A DNA stretch of 64,000 bases from Haematobia irritans (GCF_050003625.1 NC_134398.1:19852997-19916996), one strand, 5' to 3'; counted from the stretch's first letter, positions 1-12,589 are shown. Notes: generated by a model from the letters alone, not told the origin. Numbers and translations are program-made.

Positions 1-1042
1 TAAATGGGGGTTATATAATTAAGACCGGTATGGACCAATTTTTGCATGGTTGTTAGAGACCATATACTAACACCACGTACCAAATTTCAACCGGATTTGG
101 TGAGTTTTGCTCTTCCAAGGGGCTCCGGAGGTCAAATCTGGGGATCGGTTTATATGGGGGCTATATATAATTATGAACTGATATGAACCAATTCATGCAT
201 GGTTATTGGATACCATATACTAATATCACGTACCAAATTTCAACCGAATCGGATGAATTTTTCTCTTTCAAGGGGCTCCGGAGGTCAAATCTGGGGATCG
301 TTTTATATGGGGGCTATATATAATTATGGACCAATTTCGACCAATTTTTGCATGGGAGTTTGAGGCCATATACTAACGCTATGTACCAAATTTCAGCCGG
401 ATCGGATGAAATTTGCTTCTATTAGAGGCTCCGCAAGCTAAATCGGGGGATCGGTTTATATGGGGGCTTATATAATTATGGACCGATATGGACCAATTTT
501 TGCATGGTTGTTAAAGACTATATACTAACACCATGTACCAAATTTCAGCCGATTCGGATGAAATTTGCTTCTCATAGAGGGTCCGAAAACCAAATAGGGG
601 GATCGGTTTCTATGGGGGCTGTATATAATAATGACCGATGTGGACCAATTTGTGTATGGTTGTTAGAGACCATATACTAACACCTTGTACCAAATTTCAG
701 TGGGATCGGATGAAATTTGCTTCTCTTAGGGGATTCGCAAGCCAAATTTGGGGGTCCGTTTATATGGGGGCTATACGTAAAAAAGGACCGATATGGCATA
801 TTTGCAATACCATCCGACCTACATCAATAACAACTTCTTGTGCCAAGTTTCAAGTCGATAACTTGTTTCGTTCGGAAGTTAGCGTGATTTCAACAGACGG
901 ACGGACGGACATGCTCAGATCGACTCAGAATTTCACCACGACCCAGAATATATATACTTTATGGGGTCTTAGAGCAATATTTCGATGTGTTACAAACGGA
1001 ATGACAAAGTTAATATACCCCCATCCTATGGTGGAGGGTATA
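1..1042 (-). mobile_element. HINE family A (Helentron-like) copy A1, partial
   Basis: This is the 5' part of a non-autonomous Helentron-like element read on the minus strand; its 3' end lies beyond the left edge. Its 5' end is at the right (TATACCCTCCACCATAGG on the minus strand, about 1020-1042). A conserved head with a short GTCC/GTCT tract follows (about 895-910), then tandem units of about 150 bp that run to position 1. The head, the GTCY tract and the tandem units match the known DINE-1/Helentron plan. No Rep/helicase coding sequence is present. Family assignment is by architecture and recall; no search was run. Confidence 0.8.
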
Positions 1043-1073
1043 ATACTTACTCTCTTCTTAACCATGTTAAAAC

Positions 1074-3747
1074 AAAACAAGTATATACGGCCGTAAGTTC
1101 GGCCAGGCCGAAGCTTATGTACCCTCCATCATGGATTGCATTACTTAAGTTGCGGTAACGCTTACCGATGGCAAGGTATCTTAAAACCTCCTAATACCAT
1201 CTTCTAAATTGTATGTAAGTCCATACGTGGTATATATTAAATCAAAAAAGTTCGATCCAATATGTATATAATTCAGTTTGACAAAGTAGACATAAAATTT
1301 TGACAAAATTTTCTACAGAAATAAAATGTTAACAAAATTTTCTATAGAAATAAAATTTTCACAAAATTTTCTATAGAAATAAACATTTTGACAAATTTTT
1401 CTATAGAAAGAAAATTTTGACAAAAATTTCTACAGAAATAAAATTTTAACAAAATTTTCTATAGAAATAAACTTTTGACAAAATTTTCTATAGAAATAAA
1501 ATCTTGGTAGGTTATTTTTGGCTCGAGTGGCAACCATGATTATGAACCGAATAAAATTTGAACAAAATTTTCTATAGAAATAAAATTTTGACAAAATTTT
1601 CTATAGAAATAAAATTTTGACAATGAGGAAAATTTTATTATGAACCGAATAAAATTTTTACAAAATTTTCTCTAGAAATAAAATTTTGACAAAATTTTCT
1701 ATAGAAATAAAATTTTGGTAGATTATTTTTGGCTCTATTGGCAACCATGATTATGAACCGATATGGACCAATTTTTGTGTGATTGGACCAATTTTGGTAT
1801 GGTTGTTAGCGACCATATACTAACACCACGATCCTAATTTGAACCGGATCGACCGAATTTTGCTCCTCCAAGAGGCTCCGGAGATCAAATCTGGAGAACG
1901 TTTTATATGGGGGCTATATATAATTATGGACCGATATGGACCAATTCTGGCACGGTTGTTATACTAACACCATGTTCCAAATTACAACCAGATTGGATGA
2001 AATTTGATTCTCTTGGAGACTTCGCAAGCCAAATCTGGGGATCGGTTTATACTGGGACTATATATAATTATGAACCGATGTGGACCAATTTTTGCATGGT
2101 TGTTAGAGACCATATACCAATATCATGTACCAAATTTCAGGCGGATCGGATGAAATTTGCTTCTCTTTGAGGCTCCGCAACCCAAATCTGGGGATCGGTT
2201 TATATGGGCGCTATATATAATTATGGACCGATGTGGACCAATTTTTGCACGGTTGTTAGAGACCATATACCAATACCATGTACCAAATGTCAGCCGGATC
2301 GGATGCAATTTGCTTCTCTTTGGGGCTTCGCAAGCCAAATCTGGAGATCGGTTTATATGGGGTCTATATATAATTATGGACCGATGTGGACCAATTTTTG
2401 CATGATTGTTGGACACCATATACCAACATCATGTACCAAATTTCAGCCGGATCGGATGAAATTTGCTTCTCTTTGAGGCTCCGCAAGCCAAATCTGGGGT
2501 TCGGTTTATATGGGGGCTATATTTAATTATGGACCGATGTGGATCAATTTTTGCATGATTGTTAGAGACCATATACCAACACCACGTACCATATTTCAGC
2601 CGGATCGGATGAAAGTTTCTTCTCTTTAAGGCTCCGCAAGCCAAATCACGGGATCGGTTTATATGGGGGCTATATATAATTATGGACCGATGTGGTCCAA
2701 TTTTTGCATGGTTGTTAGAGACCATATACCAACACCATGTACCAAATTTCAGCCAGATCGGATGAAATTTGCTTCTCTTTTAGGCTCCGCAAGCCAAATC
2801 TGGGGATCGGTTTATATGGGGGCTATATATAATTATGGACCGATGTGAACCAATTTTTGCATGGTTGTTAGAGACCATATACCAAATTTCAGCCGGCATG
2901 GTTGTTAAATATCATATACTACCACCACGTACAAAATTTCAACCAGATCGGATGAATTTTGCTTCTCCAAAAGGCACCGCAGGTCAAATCTGGGGGTCGG
3001 TTTATATGGGTGCTATATATAATTATGGACTGATATGAACCAATTCCTGCATGGTTGTTGGATACCATATACTAATATCACGTACCAAATTTCAACCGAA
3101 TCGGACGAATTTTGCTCTTCCAAGGGGCTCCGGAGGTCAAATCTGGAGATCGGTATATATGGGGGCTAAATATAATTATGGACCAATTTCGACCAATTTT
3201 TGCATGGGAGTTTGAGGCCATATATTAACACCACGTACCAAATTTCAACTGAATCTGATGAATTTTGGTCTTCCAAGGGGCTCCGGAGGTCAAATCTGGG
3301 GATCGGTTTATATGGGGGCTATATATAATTATGGACCGATGTGGACCAATTTTTGCATGGTTGTTAAAGACCATATACTAACACCATGCACCTAATTTCA
3401 GCCTGATCGGATGAAATTTGCTTCTCTTAGAGGCCTCGCAAGCCAAATTTGGGGGTCCGTTTATATGGGGGCTATACGTAAAAGTGGACCGATATGGCCC
3501 ATTTGCAATACCAGCCGACCTACATCAATAACAACTACTTGTGCCAAGTTTCAAGTCGATAGCTTGTTTCGTTCGGAAGTTAGCGTGATTTCAACAGACG
3601 GACGGACGGACGGACATGCTCAGATCGACTCAGAATTTCACCACGACCCAGAATATATATACTTTATGGGGTCTTAGAGCAATATTTCGATGTGTTACAA
3701 ACGGAATGACAAAGTTAATATACCCCCATCCTATGGTGGAGGGTATA
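1074..3747 (-). mobile_element. HINE family A copy A2, near complete
   Basis: This is a complete-looking minus-strand copy. The 3' terminus is at 1074-1120: ACTTGTT, ACGGCCGT and a perfect hairpin TTCGGCCAGGCCGAA at 1099-1113. The 5' terminus is at about 3725-3747 (TATACCCTCCACCATAGG on the minus strand). Between them lie an array of the 29-bp minisatellite (1283-1735), about eleven diverged 150-bp units (1740-3480) and the conserved head with a GTCC tract (3597-3620). It sits directly next to copy A1 in the same orientation. The open frames inside it are by-products of the tandem units. Confidence 0.82.
1283..1735 (+). repeat. 29-bp minisatellite array inside HINE copy A2
   Basis: About 13 copies of an AT-rich 29-bp unit (ACAAAATTTTCTATAGAAAT plus AAAATTTTG) lie between the 3' end and the 150-bp repeats of the element. 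The unit contains the palindromes AAAATTTT and CTATAG. A non-repetitive segment (GGCTCGAGTGGCAACCATGA) interrupts the array at about 1521 and recurs at 1731. The same arrangement occurs in copies A4 and A6. Confidence 0.85.
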
Positions 3748-4174
3748 ATAATATAAAATTTTTTTATTAAAAATATGAAAAAACGGGATTTAAAAAATTT
3801 TAATCAAAAGAACTTCCTGTGTGGTTAAAATAAAGAACATCTTTGGGAGGGCATTTTTGAAAGTGCGTTTAAAGTAGTACCTTTAGAAGAACTTCTATTT
3901 TTTGCTGGGTTTCTATTAGTACCACTACTATCAAAATTCCCAACTATAACTAAATTTAAATTTAAATGATAATTCTTACATATTCCATATTTCGTTCAAC
4001 TTAGACGGAGAAAACAGTCCTTATGTTGTCCCTCTCATTCTCGTTCAAGATAATGGCACATGTTGACAGCACTTAAACAAATCAATGGTAAATCTGTTTT
4101 CTTTATCTTTTTTTTTTTGTTTGGAACAATATTTGTACATTAAAATAATAATAATAATGCAAAAATCTTTTAAT
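3748..4174. other. Intergenic region upstream of gene 1
   Basis: About 430 bp of AT-rich DNA between HINE copy A2 and the GATA cluster of gene 1. I see no convincing coding sequence or repeat-family match. Distal regulatory sequence of gene 1 could lie here, but no specific motif supports that. Confidence 0.5.
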
Positions 4175-4230
4175 TGATAAAAGATAGCTTCTATCAATCT
4201 TTGAGATTGCTTGATAGGATCTTATCAAAA
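4175..4230 (+). promoter_or_regulatory. Cluster of five GATA motifs upstream of gene 1
   Basis: Five GATA cores lie within 56 bp: TGATAA (4175), AGATAG (4182), CTATCA (4191), TTGATAGG (4211) and CTTATCAAAA (4221). GATA factors (GATAe/serpent) are known regulators of midgut genes in flies. The cluster lies about 100-155 bp upstream of the TATA box, and CTTATC also occurs upstream of the other two peritrophin genes. Regulation by GATA factors is inferred. Confidence 0.55.
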
Positions 4231-4330
4231 GAAAAAAAAATTTAGAAACTTCAAAAAACGTAGGTTAAGTTTTTCTTTTGTTGTTCTTTGGGAAACTGAG
4301 CGTAAGAGAAAAAAAAGCAAAATGGTTCGA

Positions 4331-4366
4331 TATAAAAAGCAATGCTGCCCATTTAACCAATGCAGT
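4331..4366 (+). promoter_or_regulatory. Core promoter of gene 1 (TATA box and putative initiator)
   Basis: TATAAAAA starts at 4331 and an initiator-like TGCAGT has its A at 4364, 33 nt downstream, which is normal TATA-Inr spacing. The predicted 5' UTR would be about 67 nt to the ATG at 4431. Confidence 0.6.
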
Positions 4367-4430
4367 AACGCAATTATACTAAAAGCGTTTGCTTCTTCTT
4401 TTGGAATAAACGACAAGGAAATTTCCAACT

Positions 4431-6614
4431 ATGAAATCTATATATGGTAAGTTCAGTTGAAATTATGGAAATTCAATGACGACGATTTAATGGAAATTTT
4501 TTTTAAAAGCCTTTGCTTGTGTTTTATTGACCTTGACGGTTGCAAATGCTGCTACCTTGAGTAGTTCCACCTATGCCCGTTATTTGTGTCAAACACGTGA
4601 TGATGGTTTTCGAACCATAGTACCTGGTAGCTGCTCACAGTACTACGAATGTGAAGATGGTATACCCTTGGTCAAGACATGTCCTAAATTTTTTGATGCG
4701 AATATTGGCTTATGTACCGATTTGGATACGGGTTGTGTGGCTAGAGAAGAAATTGTAAGGCGTTTAGCTGCTACTGAGGCACCGCCATGTACAGCGAGTA
4801 TTGCCACAACTACGGCTTGTACTGCTACCGAGCCGACAACAACCAAAACTGAATGTACGGGGACCACAACAATAGCAACAACGACGACTACCACGTGCAC
4901 TGATGAAACAACCACCACTTGCACTACAACAGAATCTCAAACTACCTCCTGCACTACAACAGAATCTCAAACTACCTCCTGCACTACAACAGAATCTCAA
5001 ACTACTTCCTGCACTACAACAGAATCTCAAACTACCTCCTGTACTACAACGGAATCTCAAACTACCTCCTGCACTACAACAGAATCTCAAACTACCTCCT
5101 GCACTACAACAGAATCTCAAACTACCTCCTGCACTACAACAGAATCTCAAACTACCTCCTGCACTACAACAGAATCTCAAACTACCTCCGCCTCTTCAAC
5201 AGAATATCAAACTAGCTCCCCCACTTCAACGGAATCTCAAACTACTTCCTGCACTACAACAGAATCTCAAACTAGCTCCCCCACTTCAACGGAATCTCAA
5301 ACTACCTCCTGCACTACAACGGAATCTCAAACTACCTCCTGCACTACAACAGAATCTCAAACTAGCTCCCCCACTTCAACGGAATCTCAAACTACTTCCT
5401 GCACTACAACAGAATCTCAAACTAGCTCCCCCACTTCAACGGAATCTCAAACTACCTCCTGTACTACAACAGAATCTCAAACTACCTCCTGCACTACAAC
5501 AGAATCTCAAACTACCTCCGCCTCTTCAACAGAATCTCAAACTACCTCCTGCACTACAACAGAACCGCAAACTACCTCCTGTACTACAACAGAATCTCAA
5601 ACTACTTCCTGTACTACAACAGAATCTCAAACTAGCTCCCCCACTTCAACGGAATCTCAAACTACCTCCTGCACTTCAACGGAATCTCAAACTACCTCCT
5701 GTACTACAACAGAATCTCAAACTACCTCCTGCACTACAACAGAATCTCAAACTACCTCCTGTACTACAACAGAATCTCAAACTACCTCCTGTATTACAAC
5801 GGAATCTCAAACTACCTCCTGCACTTCAACGGAATCTCAAACTACCTCCTGTACTACAACAGAATCTCAAACTACCTCCTGCACTTCAACGGAATCTCAA
5901 ACTACCTCCTGTACTACAACCGAATCTCAAACTACCTCCTGCACTACAACAGAATCGCAAACTACCTCCTGTACTACAACAGAATCTCAAACTACCTCCT
6001 GCACTACAACAGAATCTCAAACTACCTCCTGCACTTCAACGGAATCTCAAACTACATCCTGTACTACAACAGAATCGCAAACTACCTCCTGTACTACAAC
6101 AGAATCTCAAACTACCTCCTGCACTACAACGGAATCTCAAACTACCTCCTGCACTTCAACGGAATCTCAAACTACCTCCTGTACTACAACAGAATCTCAA
6201 ACTACCTCCTGTACTACAACCGAATCTCAAACTACCTCCTGCACTTCAACGGAATCTCAAACTACATCCTGCTCTTCGACAACAACAGCTTGCACTGGTA
6301 CAACTAAGACCACACCTTGTCCAAGTTCAAACTCAAATTTAAACGGCAATGGTCTAGGATCGTCCTATCTGCTTCAACCTCCACAGACATTACAAGCTAA
6401 CATTGACATGTATATGCTCTATGTGTGCCGCGATAAACCAAATAATTTCTTGGTAGCTTCCCTGAAGAGTTGTAATCAGTACTACATGTGCCAGAATGGA
6501 GTTGCTCTACCCGTTAGCTGTGGCCAATTGTACTTCAATGCCTTGAAGGGAGTTTGTGATCTACCCCATAGATCAGGATGTATTCAATCGGCTGGCTACA
6601 GAAAACTTTATTAG
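4431..6614 (+). CDS. Secreted mucin-like peritrophin with two CBM14 domains and a Cys-Thr repeat (gene 1)
   Basis: Predicted as join(4431..4446, 4510..6614), 706 aa. Exon 1 has 16 nt and ends at G|GTAAGT. The 63-nt intron ends in a T-run plus AAAAG, and the joined reading gives a good signal peptide (MKSIYAFACVLLTLTVANA, cleavage near residue 19/20). Without this exon the long frame has no in-frame ATG. A CBM14 (peritrophin-A) domain with six cysteines (32, 47, 53, 63, 74, 81) is followed by a Thr-rich linker and 45 tandem 10-residue repeats of the CTTTESQTTS type (residues 143-592). A second CBM14 domain follows (Cys 645, 660, 666, 676, 688, 696). CBM14 domains bind chitin and the Thr/Ser region is suited to dense O-glycosylation, so a peritrophic-matrix mucin is the likely role. 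A cysteine in 38 of the 45 repeats is unusual for a mucin. Cuticular or salivary chitin binding is an alternative. Confidence 0.9.
4920..6269 (+). repeat. 45 x 30-bp coding minisatellite in gene 1
   Basis: The array is exactly 1350 bp with no indels, so the 30-bp phase is constant throughout. Units encode C-T-T-T-E-S-Q-T-T-S. Seven units replace Cys: five begin with Pro (5220, 5280, 5370, 5430, 5640) and two with Ala (5190, 5520). The Pro-type units alternate with Cys-type units near 5220-5460, giving a local 60-bp higher-order pattern. One unit has Ile for Thr (5790) and one has Pro for Ser (5550). Confidence 0.95.
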
Positions 6615-6672
6615 AATGTTAATGATTTAAAATTTCATAATGCTAAAAGTGAAAGGAATTGCTTGTCTCTTC

Positions 6673-6678
6673 AATAAA
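6673..6678 (+). terminator. Poly(A) signal of gene 1
   Basis: AATAAA lies 59 nt after the TAG stop, a normal distance for a short fly 3' UTR. Confidence 0.7.
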
Positions 6679-7199
6679 TTTGAAATTCTTATGTATCTCC
6701 CATAATGGTGAATTTTTTGCTAACCTCAATATACCAAAAGAGAAAATACCATAAGGACTCATTTTACCAAATTTCAAGTACCGCAGGTAAATTAAAAGTG
6801 AAATATCAGAATTGGTGAATTTCAATGAGTTAAGTGGGTGATTTTCCAAAAAGGGTAATTGTTTGGCTAAAATTTTGAAACAGAAAATTATATTCTGATT
6901 ATTAGAATGACTAATGAGAATATATCAAAGGGCGACTGAGCATAGACCTCAAGGGCTTGTGTACAACACTGTTTAAAGCTATCAACTTATATTTGAAAAA
7001 AAAGTTTATATTGTCTAAATTTGTGGCGATATTTGATCGATAATATTTTCCAAACCCGATAGTGGAATTCCAACAAAAATTTATAGATTTTTACTGTCTG
7101 ATAGATTGGTAAAATATTTCATAATTTGGTAGATTTTGCAAAATATCCCTCTCTAACTAAAATATACCTAATATTTTATAGAGATACAATTTTGAGGCA
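6679..7199. other. Intergenic region, no gene seen
   Basis: AT-rich sequence between the gene 1 poly(A) signal and the 29-bp repeats. No open frame with recognisable protein features and no clear repeat unit. It grades into degraded 29-bp units toward 7200. Confidence 0.5.
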
Positions 7200-8180
7200 A
7201 TTTTCTTTAGAAATATTTTTTTCCATAGAAATAAAATTTTGTCAACATTTTCTATAGAAATAATATTTTGATAAAATTTTCTTTAGAAATAAAATGTTGA
7301 TAAAATTTGCTATAGAACTGAAATTGTGACAAAATATTCTATAGAAATAAAACGTTGAGAAAATTTGCTATAGATATAAACTTGTGACCCAATTTTCTAT
7401 GGTAATAAAACTTTAACAAAATTTTCTAAAGCAATAAAATATTATCAAATGTTTCTAGAGAAATAAAATGTTGACAAAGTTTTCTTTACGCAATTTTGAT
7501 TAGAAATAAAATTTTGACAAATTTTTCTACAGAAGTAAAATTTTGACAAAATTTTCTATAGAAATGACATTTTGACAAAATTTTCTTATTATTATTATTA
7601 TTAGTTTATTTAAAATCATAATAAATTATGAAAATAAATACAAAATAAAGGTACTAACAACTAAGCTTTTCGATCTAACAAAATGTTCTATAGAAATAAA
7701 AATTGAAGAAATCTTCTATAGAAATAAAATTTTGACAAAATTTTCTAGAGAAATAAAACATTGCCAAATTTTCTACAGAAATAAAATTTTTCAAAATTTT
7801 CCACAGAAATAAAATATTGACAAAATTTACTATAGAAATAATATTTTGACAAAATATTCTATAGAAATAAAATTTTGGCAAAAACTTTCTATTGAATTTT
7901 ATTAAAATTTTCTAGAGAAATAAAATGTTATCAATATTTTCTATACAAATAAAATTCTGACAAAAATTTTCTATAGAAATAAAATTTTGACATAATATTC
8001 TATAGAAACAAAATTTTGACAAACATTATCTATAGAAATAAAAAGTTAACATAAGTTTTCTATAGCATTAAAATTTCCTTTGACAAAATTTTCTATTGAA
8101 ATAAAATTTTATTAAAATTTTATGGAGGAATACAATTTTATCAAAATTTTCTATAGAAATAAAATTTTGAACAAATTTTG
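7200..8180 (+). repeat. Degenerate 29-bp minisatellite array
   Basis: About 30 diverged units of the (AAAATTTTGACAAAATTTTC + TATAGAAAT) type. A (TTA)n tract and a distinctive segment lie at 7587-7680 (…AAAGGTACTAACAACTAAGC…). The same segment forms part of both arms of the inverted repeat at 14812-16048, so 7580-7960 is a third, un-palindromed copy of that sequence. Confidence 0.85.
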
Positions 8181-8183
8181 TTT

Positions 8184-9688
8184 AAAACAAGTAAGGAAAG
8201 TCTAAAGTCGGGCGGCGCCGACTATATTATACCCTGCACCACTCTGTAGATCTAAATTTTCGATACCATATCACATCCGTCAAATGTGTTGGGTGCTATA
8301 TATAAAGGTTTGTCCCAAATACATACATTTAAATATCACTCGATTTGGACAGAATTTGATAGACTTTTACAAAATCTATAGACTCAATATGTAAGTTGGC
8401 TAATGCACTAGGATGGAACACAAAGTTAGTAAAAAAATATGGGAAACATTTAAATCTGAATCAATTTTAAGGAAACTTCGCAAACGTTTATTTATGATTT
8501 ATCACTCGATATATATGTATTAGAAGTTTAGGAAAATTAGAGTCATTTTTACAAATTTTCGACTAAGCAGTGGCGATTTTACAAGGAAAATGTTGGTATT
8601 TTGACCATTTTTGTCGAAATCAGGAAAACATATATATGGGAGCTATATCTAAATCTGAACCTATTTAAACCAAATTTGGCACGCATAGCTACAATGCTAA
8701 TTCTACTCCCTGTGCAAAATTTCAACTAAATCGGAGTTAAAAATTGGCCCCTGTAGTCATATGAGTGTAAATCGGGCGAAAATATATATGCGAGCTATAT
8801 CTAAATCTGAACCGATTTCAACCGAATTTCGTACAATTACTGATACTATAAAACGTACTCCTTGTGCAAAATTTGAAGCAAGTCAGGGCAAAACTTTGGC
8901 TTTTGAGGCCATATAAGTCCAAATCGGACGAAAGATATATATGGGAGCTATATCTAAATCTGAACCGATTTCAATCAAATTTGGCACACATGACTATACT
9001 ACCAATTGTACTCCTTGTGCAAAATTGCAAGCTAATCGGGATAAAACTCTGGCTTCTGGGTCCATATAAGTGCATATCGGGTGAAAGATATATATGGGAG
9101 CTATATCTAAATCTGAATCGATTTCAACCAAATTTGGCACGCAATGCTAAATCTACTCCCTGTGCAAAATTTCAACCAAATTGGGCCAAAACTCTGGCTT
9201 TTAGGACCATAGTAGTCCAAATCGGGCGAAAGATATATATGGGAGCTATATCTAAATCTGAACCGATTTCAATCAAATTTTGCACATACGTGTTATGTTT
9301 GTACAAAATTTCAAGCAAATCGGTAAAAAAAATCTGGCTGCTGGGTCCATATTAGTGCATATCGGGCTAAAGATATATATGGGAGCTAGATCTAAATCTT
9401 AACCGATTTCTTCCAAAATCAATAGGGTCCTATTCTGCCCCAAACTAGGAACATGTGCCAAATTTGAAGGCGATTGGACTTAAATTGCGACCTAGACTTT
9501 GATCACAAAAATGTGTTCACAGACAGACTAACGGACGGACGGACAGACGGACATGGTTATATCGACTCAGGGACCCACCCTGAGCATTATTGCCAAAGAC
9601 ACCATGTGTCTATCTCGTCTCCTTCTGGGTGTTACAAACATATGCACTAACTTATAATACCCTGTTCCACAGTGTGGCGCAAGGTATA
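8184..9688 (-). mobile_element. HINE family B' copy, complete
   Basis: A minus-strand Helentron-like element. The 3' end (8184-8260) shows ACTTGTT and the stem AGTCGG/CCGACT. The 5' end is at about 9660-9688 (TATACCTTGCGCCACACTGT on the minus strand). A (GTCC/GTCT)n tract lies at about 9525-9550. Four to five tandem units of about 150 bp (8600-9400) carry the block ATATATGGGAGCTATATCTA. The element sits within a 29-bp array. The reading frame 8864-9355 is a chance product of the tandem units. Confidence 0.8.
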
Positions 9689-10462
9689 AAAATTTTTTGA
9701 ACGCATCTAGTATAGAAATAAAAATTTCACAAAATTTTCTCTAGAAATTAAGTTTTAACAAAATTTTCTATAGAAATGAAATTTTGACAAAATTTTCTAA
9801 CGAAATAAAATTTTAACAAAATTTTCTATAGAAATAAAATTTTGACAAAATGTTCTGTAGAAATAAAATTTTGACAAAATTTCCTATAGAAATAAAATGT
9901 TGACAAAATGTTCTAAAGAAATAAAATATTGACAAAATGTTCTATAGAAATAAAATTTTTACCAAATTTTCTGGAGCAAATAAAATTTTGAGAAAATTTT
10001 TTAGAAAAACGATATTTTGAAAAAATTTTCTATGGAAATAAAATTGTCACAAAATTTTCTATAGAAATAAAAGTTTAACAATATTTTCTAGAGAAATAAA
10101 ATTTTGACAAAATTTTCTAGAGAAATTAAATTTTGACAAAATTTTCTATAGAAATAAAATTTTGACAAAATTTTCTATAGAAATAAAATTTTGACAAAAT
10201 TTTCCATAGAAATAAAATTGTGACAAAATTTTTTATGGAAATAAAATGTGACAAAATTTCTTATAGAAATAAAATTTTGACAAAATGTTCCATAGAAATA
10301 AAATTGTGACAAAATTTTTTATGGAAAAACATTTGACAATTTTTTTATAGAAAAAAACAACAACAAAAAACAAAAATTTTTATCGAAATAAAATTTTGAC
10401 AAAAATTTGTATTGAAATAAAATTTTGACAAAATTTTCTATCGAAATAAAATTTTATCAAAA
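9689..10462 (+). repeat. 29-bp minisatellite array interrupted by a Helitron
   Basis: About 25 units of the 29-bp repeat. The array stops at ...TATCAAAA, where the Helitron at 10463 begins, and resumes with TTTTCTATAGAAATAAAATT after 12453. Confidence 0.88.
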
Positions 10463-12453
10463 TCTATACATATAAAATTCAATCTATGTTTGTTTATTTG
10501 TTTGTTTGTTTGTTTGTTTGCTTGTATGTACCGAGTTGGCTCCGAAACGGCTGAACCGATTTACTTGAAACTTTCAGAGATCGTAGGGGGCGTTCATGTG
10601 GTGAAAATAGGGTACCTCATTTTTTGACACCTGGTCGCGGAGGGGGACCTCCCCATTGTCGGACTTTTTGAAAATTGGACCAAAGTTGACCGATTTGGTT
10701 GAAATTTTCGTTGAAGATTGGGGTTGGCATATAGACAAAGATCCGCTACTTTTTATTTCGATATTTGGAGGCGGAGGGGGGCCTCTCCTTTGTTCGACTT
10801 TTTTTAAAGTACAGTGAAAAAACTAAAATTCTCTAAATTATCTGAGATTTACAGAGAGCATGTGGTGAGGTTATGGAATTAATATGGGGTACCCGATGAT
10901 TTCATATGTGGATGGGAAGGGGGACCTCCCCCTTGCCCTACTTTTTGAAACTTGGAACAAAATTATGCGATTTGCTTGAAATTTTCATTGAATGTTGGGG
11001 TTGGCATGTAGACGAAAATCCGCTACATTATTTTTCGATATTTGGTCGGGGAGGGGGACCACCCCTTTGCCCAATTTTGTTTTTTTTTTGAAAGTTCAAA
11101 CAAAACTAAACTCCCCCGACTGAAATTTTACAGAAAACATGTGTTACGAAATTTATATCAGGTTCCTGATTTTTTAATAAAAATAAAAGGTCATAGGGAG
11201 ACATCCGCTTCTCTTAAGTACATACAGAGAAACAATTAAACTTTACCGAGTTACTTGAAATTTACAGAGGACTGGGGAGAGATCGTAACCTCCGTCAACC
11301 GTAATAGTTGATACCTGATTTTGTGATATTTGGACGGAAGAGAGGCCGCCCCTTTAGGCTTATAATTTGATTGACATTTTCTGGGACGTTTACAAAAGAT
11401 ACGCTTTTCGACATTTGGTCGGGGAGGAGGTCCTCCTCTAAAACTACAAAAAAAATTTAAGTTTTCTTGAAATTTACAAAAGCAGTGGGGGAAGGTTATG
11501 AACGAAGAGGCAACCTTCCTTGCCCCACACTTGAAGGAAAGTTTCAAGATTTTTCAGGGAAGGTTAGGGGTGTCGATATTGTATCGGGGAAAGTGACGTC
11601 CCTTTAAAACAATAGATCACAATTTAAACATCTCCGATCTACTTGAAATTTACAGGGACGTGGCAGGAGGTGATTCAATTTATACATAATTTTTAAATTA
11701 GTATATGATTTTTCGATATCTGGTTGGAGAAGGGGAAAATTGAAATAAACTTTATCGATTTACTTCGATAGAATTTATAGGGACCATTGAGTAGTTGCGA
11801 AATTAATATAGGGTACGTGATAGTCCGATATCAGGTCGGAGTGGAGCGAAGGTGGGGGGAGGGTTCCCTTTTGTCCGTTTTTTTTTTTCTTAAATTGAAA
11901 GTAGAGGGTTGTCCGTAAATGGGAACTCGGTACATAATTTTATGCTTTTGCACAGGCTTCTGCCAGACTCCTTTTTAGTAAAGAACTTAAATTTACATGA
12001 AATTGGCAGCCAACGTAGAGGGTGCATCATTTTCCAACATTTTAGCAAATGTTAATGTGGTAAAATTTTTTACTACTTTTGCTTTTTCCGATTTATTGGA
12101 TGGGAAACAGTAATTCTTTGTATGTTATTATAATATAGTGCTTAATTTTCAGATATGTTGAGGAGAAGGATACCTTTCCTTGACAAACCCCACTTAAAAT
12201 TCACAAGAAATATAGAAGATTGTCCAACTACTTGAATACAGAACATTATTAAAAAAATTTGGAGGAAAGGGTACACCCTCTCCCGCCGTATTTGTACCTA
12301 TAAACGAAAAATCAAGTAGTCCGATTTGTTTAAAAGAATTGAAATCTTTTCGAATTTGTTTTCAGCACGAAGGATATAGTTGACTAAGTTAATGCAAAAT
12401 GTTCCTCCAAATACGCTTCGGAAGGCGCAGCGAAGCGGGCCGGGTTACGCTAG
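10463..12453 (+). mobile_element. Non-autonomous Helitron, complete copy
   Basis: The element begins with TC (TCTATACATATAAAATTCAA) and ends with CTAG. A hairpin CGCTTCG (12414-12420), 10-nt loop, CGAAGCG (12431-12437) lies 16 nt before the end. It is flanked by A on the left and T on the right and has no target duplication, which is diagnostic for Helitrons. Removing it restores the 29-bp satellite unit exactly (…CAAAA|TTTTCTATAG…). The interior holds a (GTTT)n tract and repeats with GGGGACCTCC-type G/C runs. No Rep/helicase frame is visible, so it is a non-autonomous derivative of about 1.99 kb. Confidence 0.88.
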
Positions 12454-12589
12454 TTTTCTATAGAAATAAAATTTTGAACAAAATTTGTTTTGTTTTGTTT
12501 TGAACTAATCTCGTATAGAAATAAAAAGAAATAAAATTTTTACACAATTTTGTATAGAAATAAAATTCTATAGAAATAATCTTTACAAA

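Noticed and set aside
1907..3038. Many open frames of 60-100 codons with phrases like MGAIYNYGPMWTNF
   Set aside because: They recur with the 150-bp HINE unit on both strands and have no protein features; the unit length is a multiple of three, which keeps frames open by chance.
4903..6342. 479-residue frame rich in LKLPPALQQN across gene 1
   Set aside because: It is the +1 shadow of the 30-bp repeat, has no start context or signal peptide, and lacks the flanking CBM14 domains.
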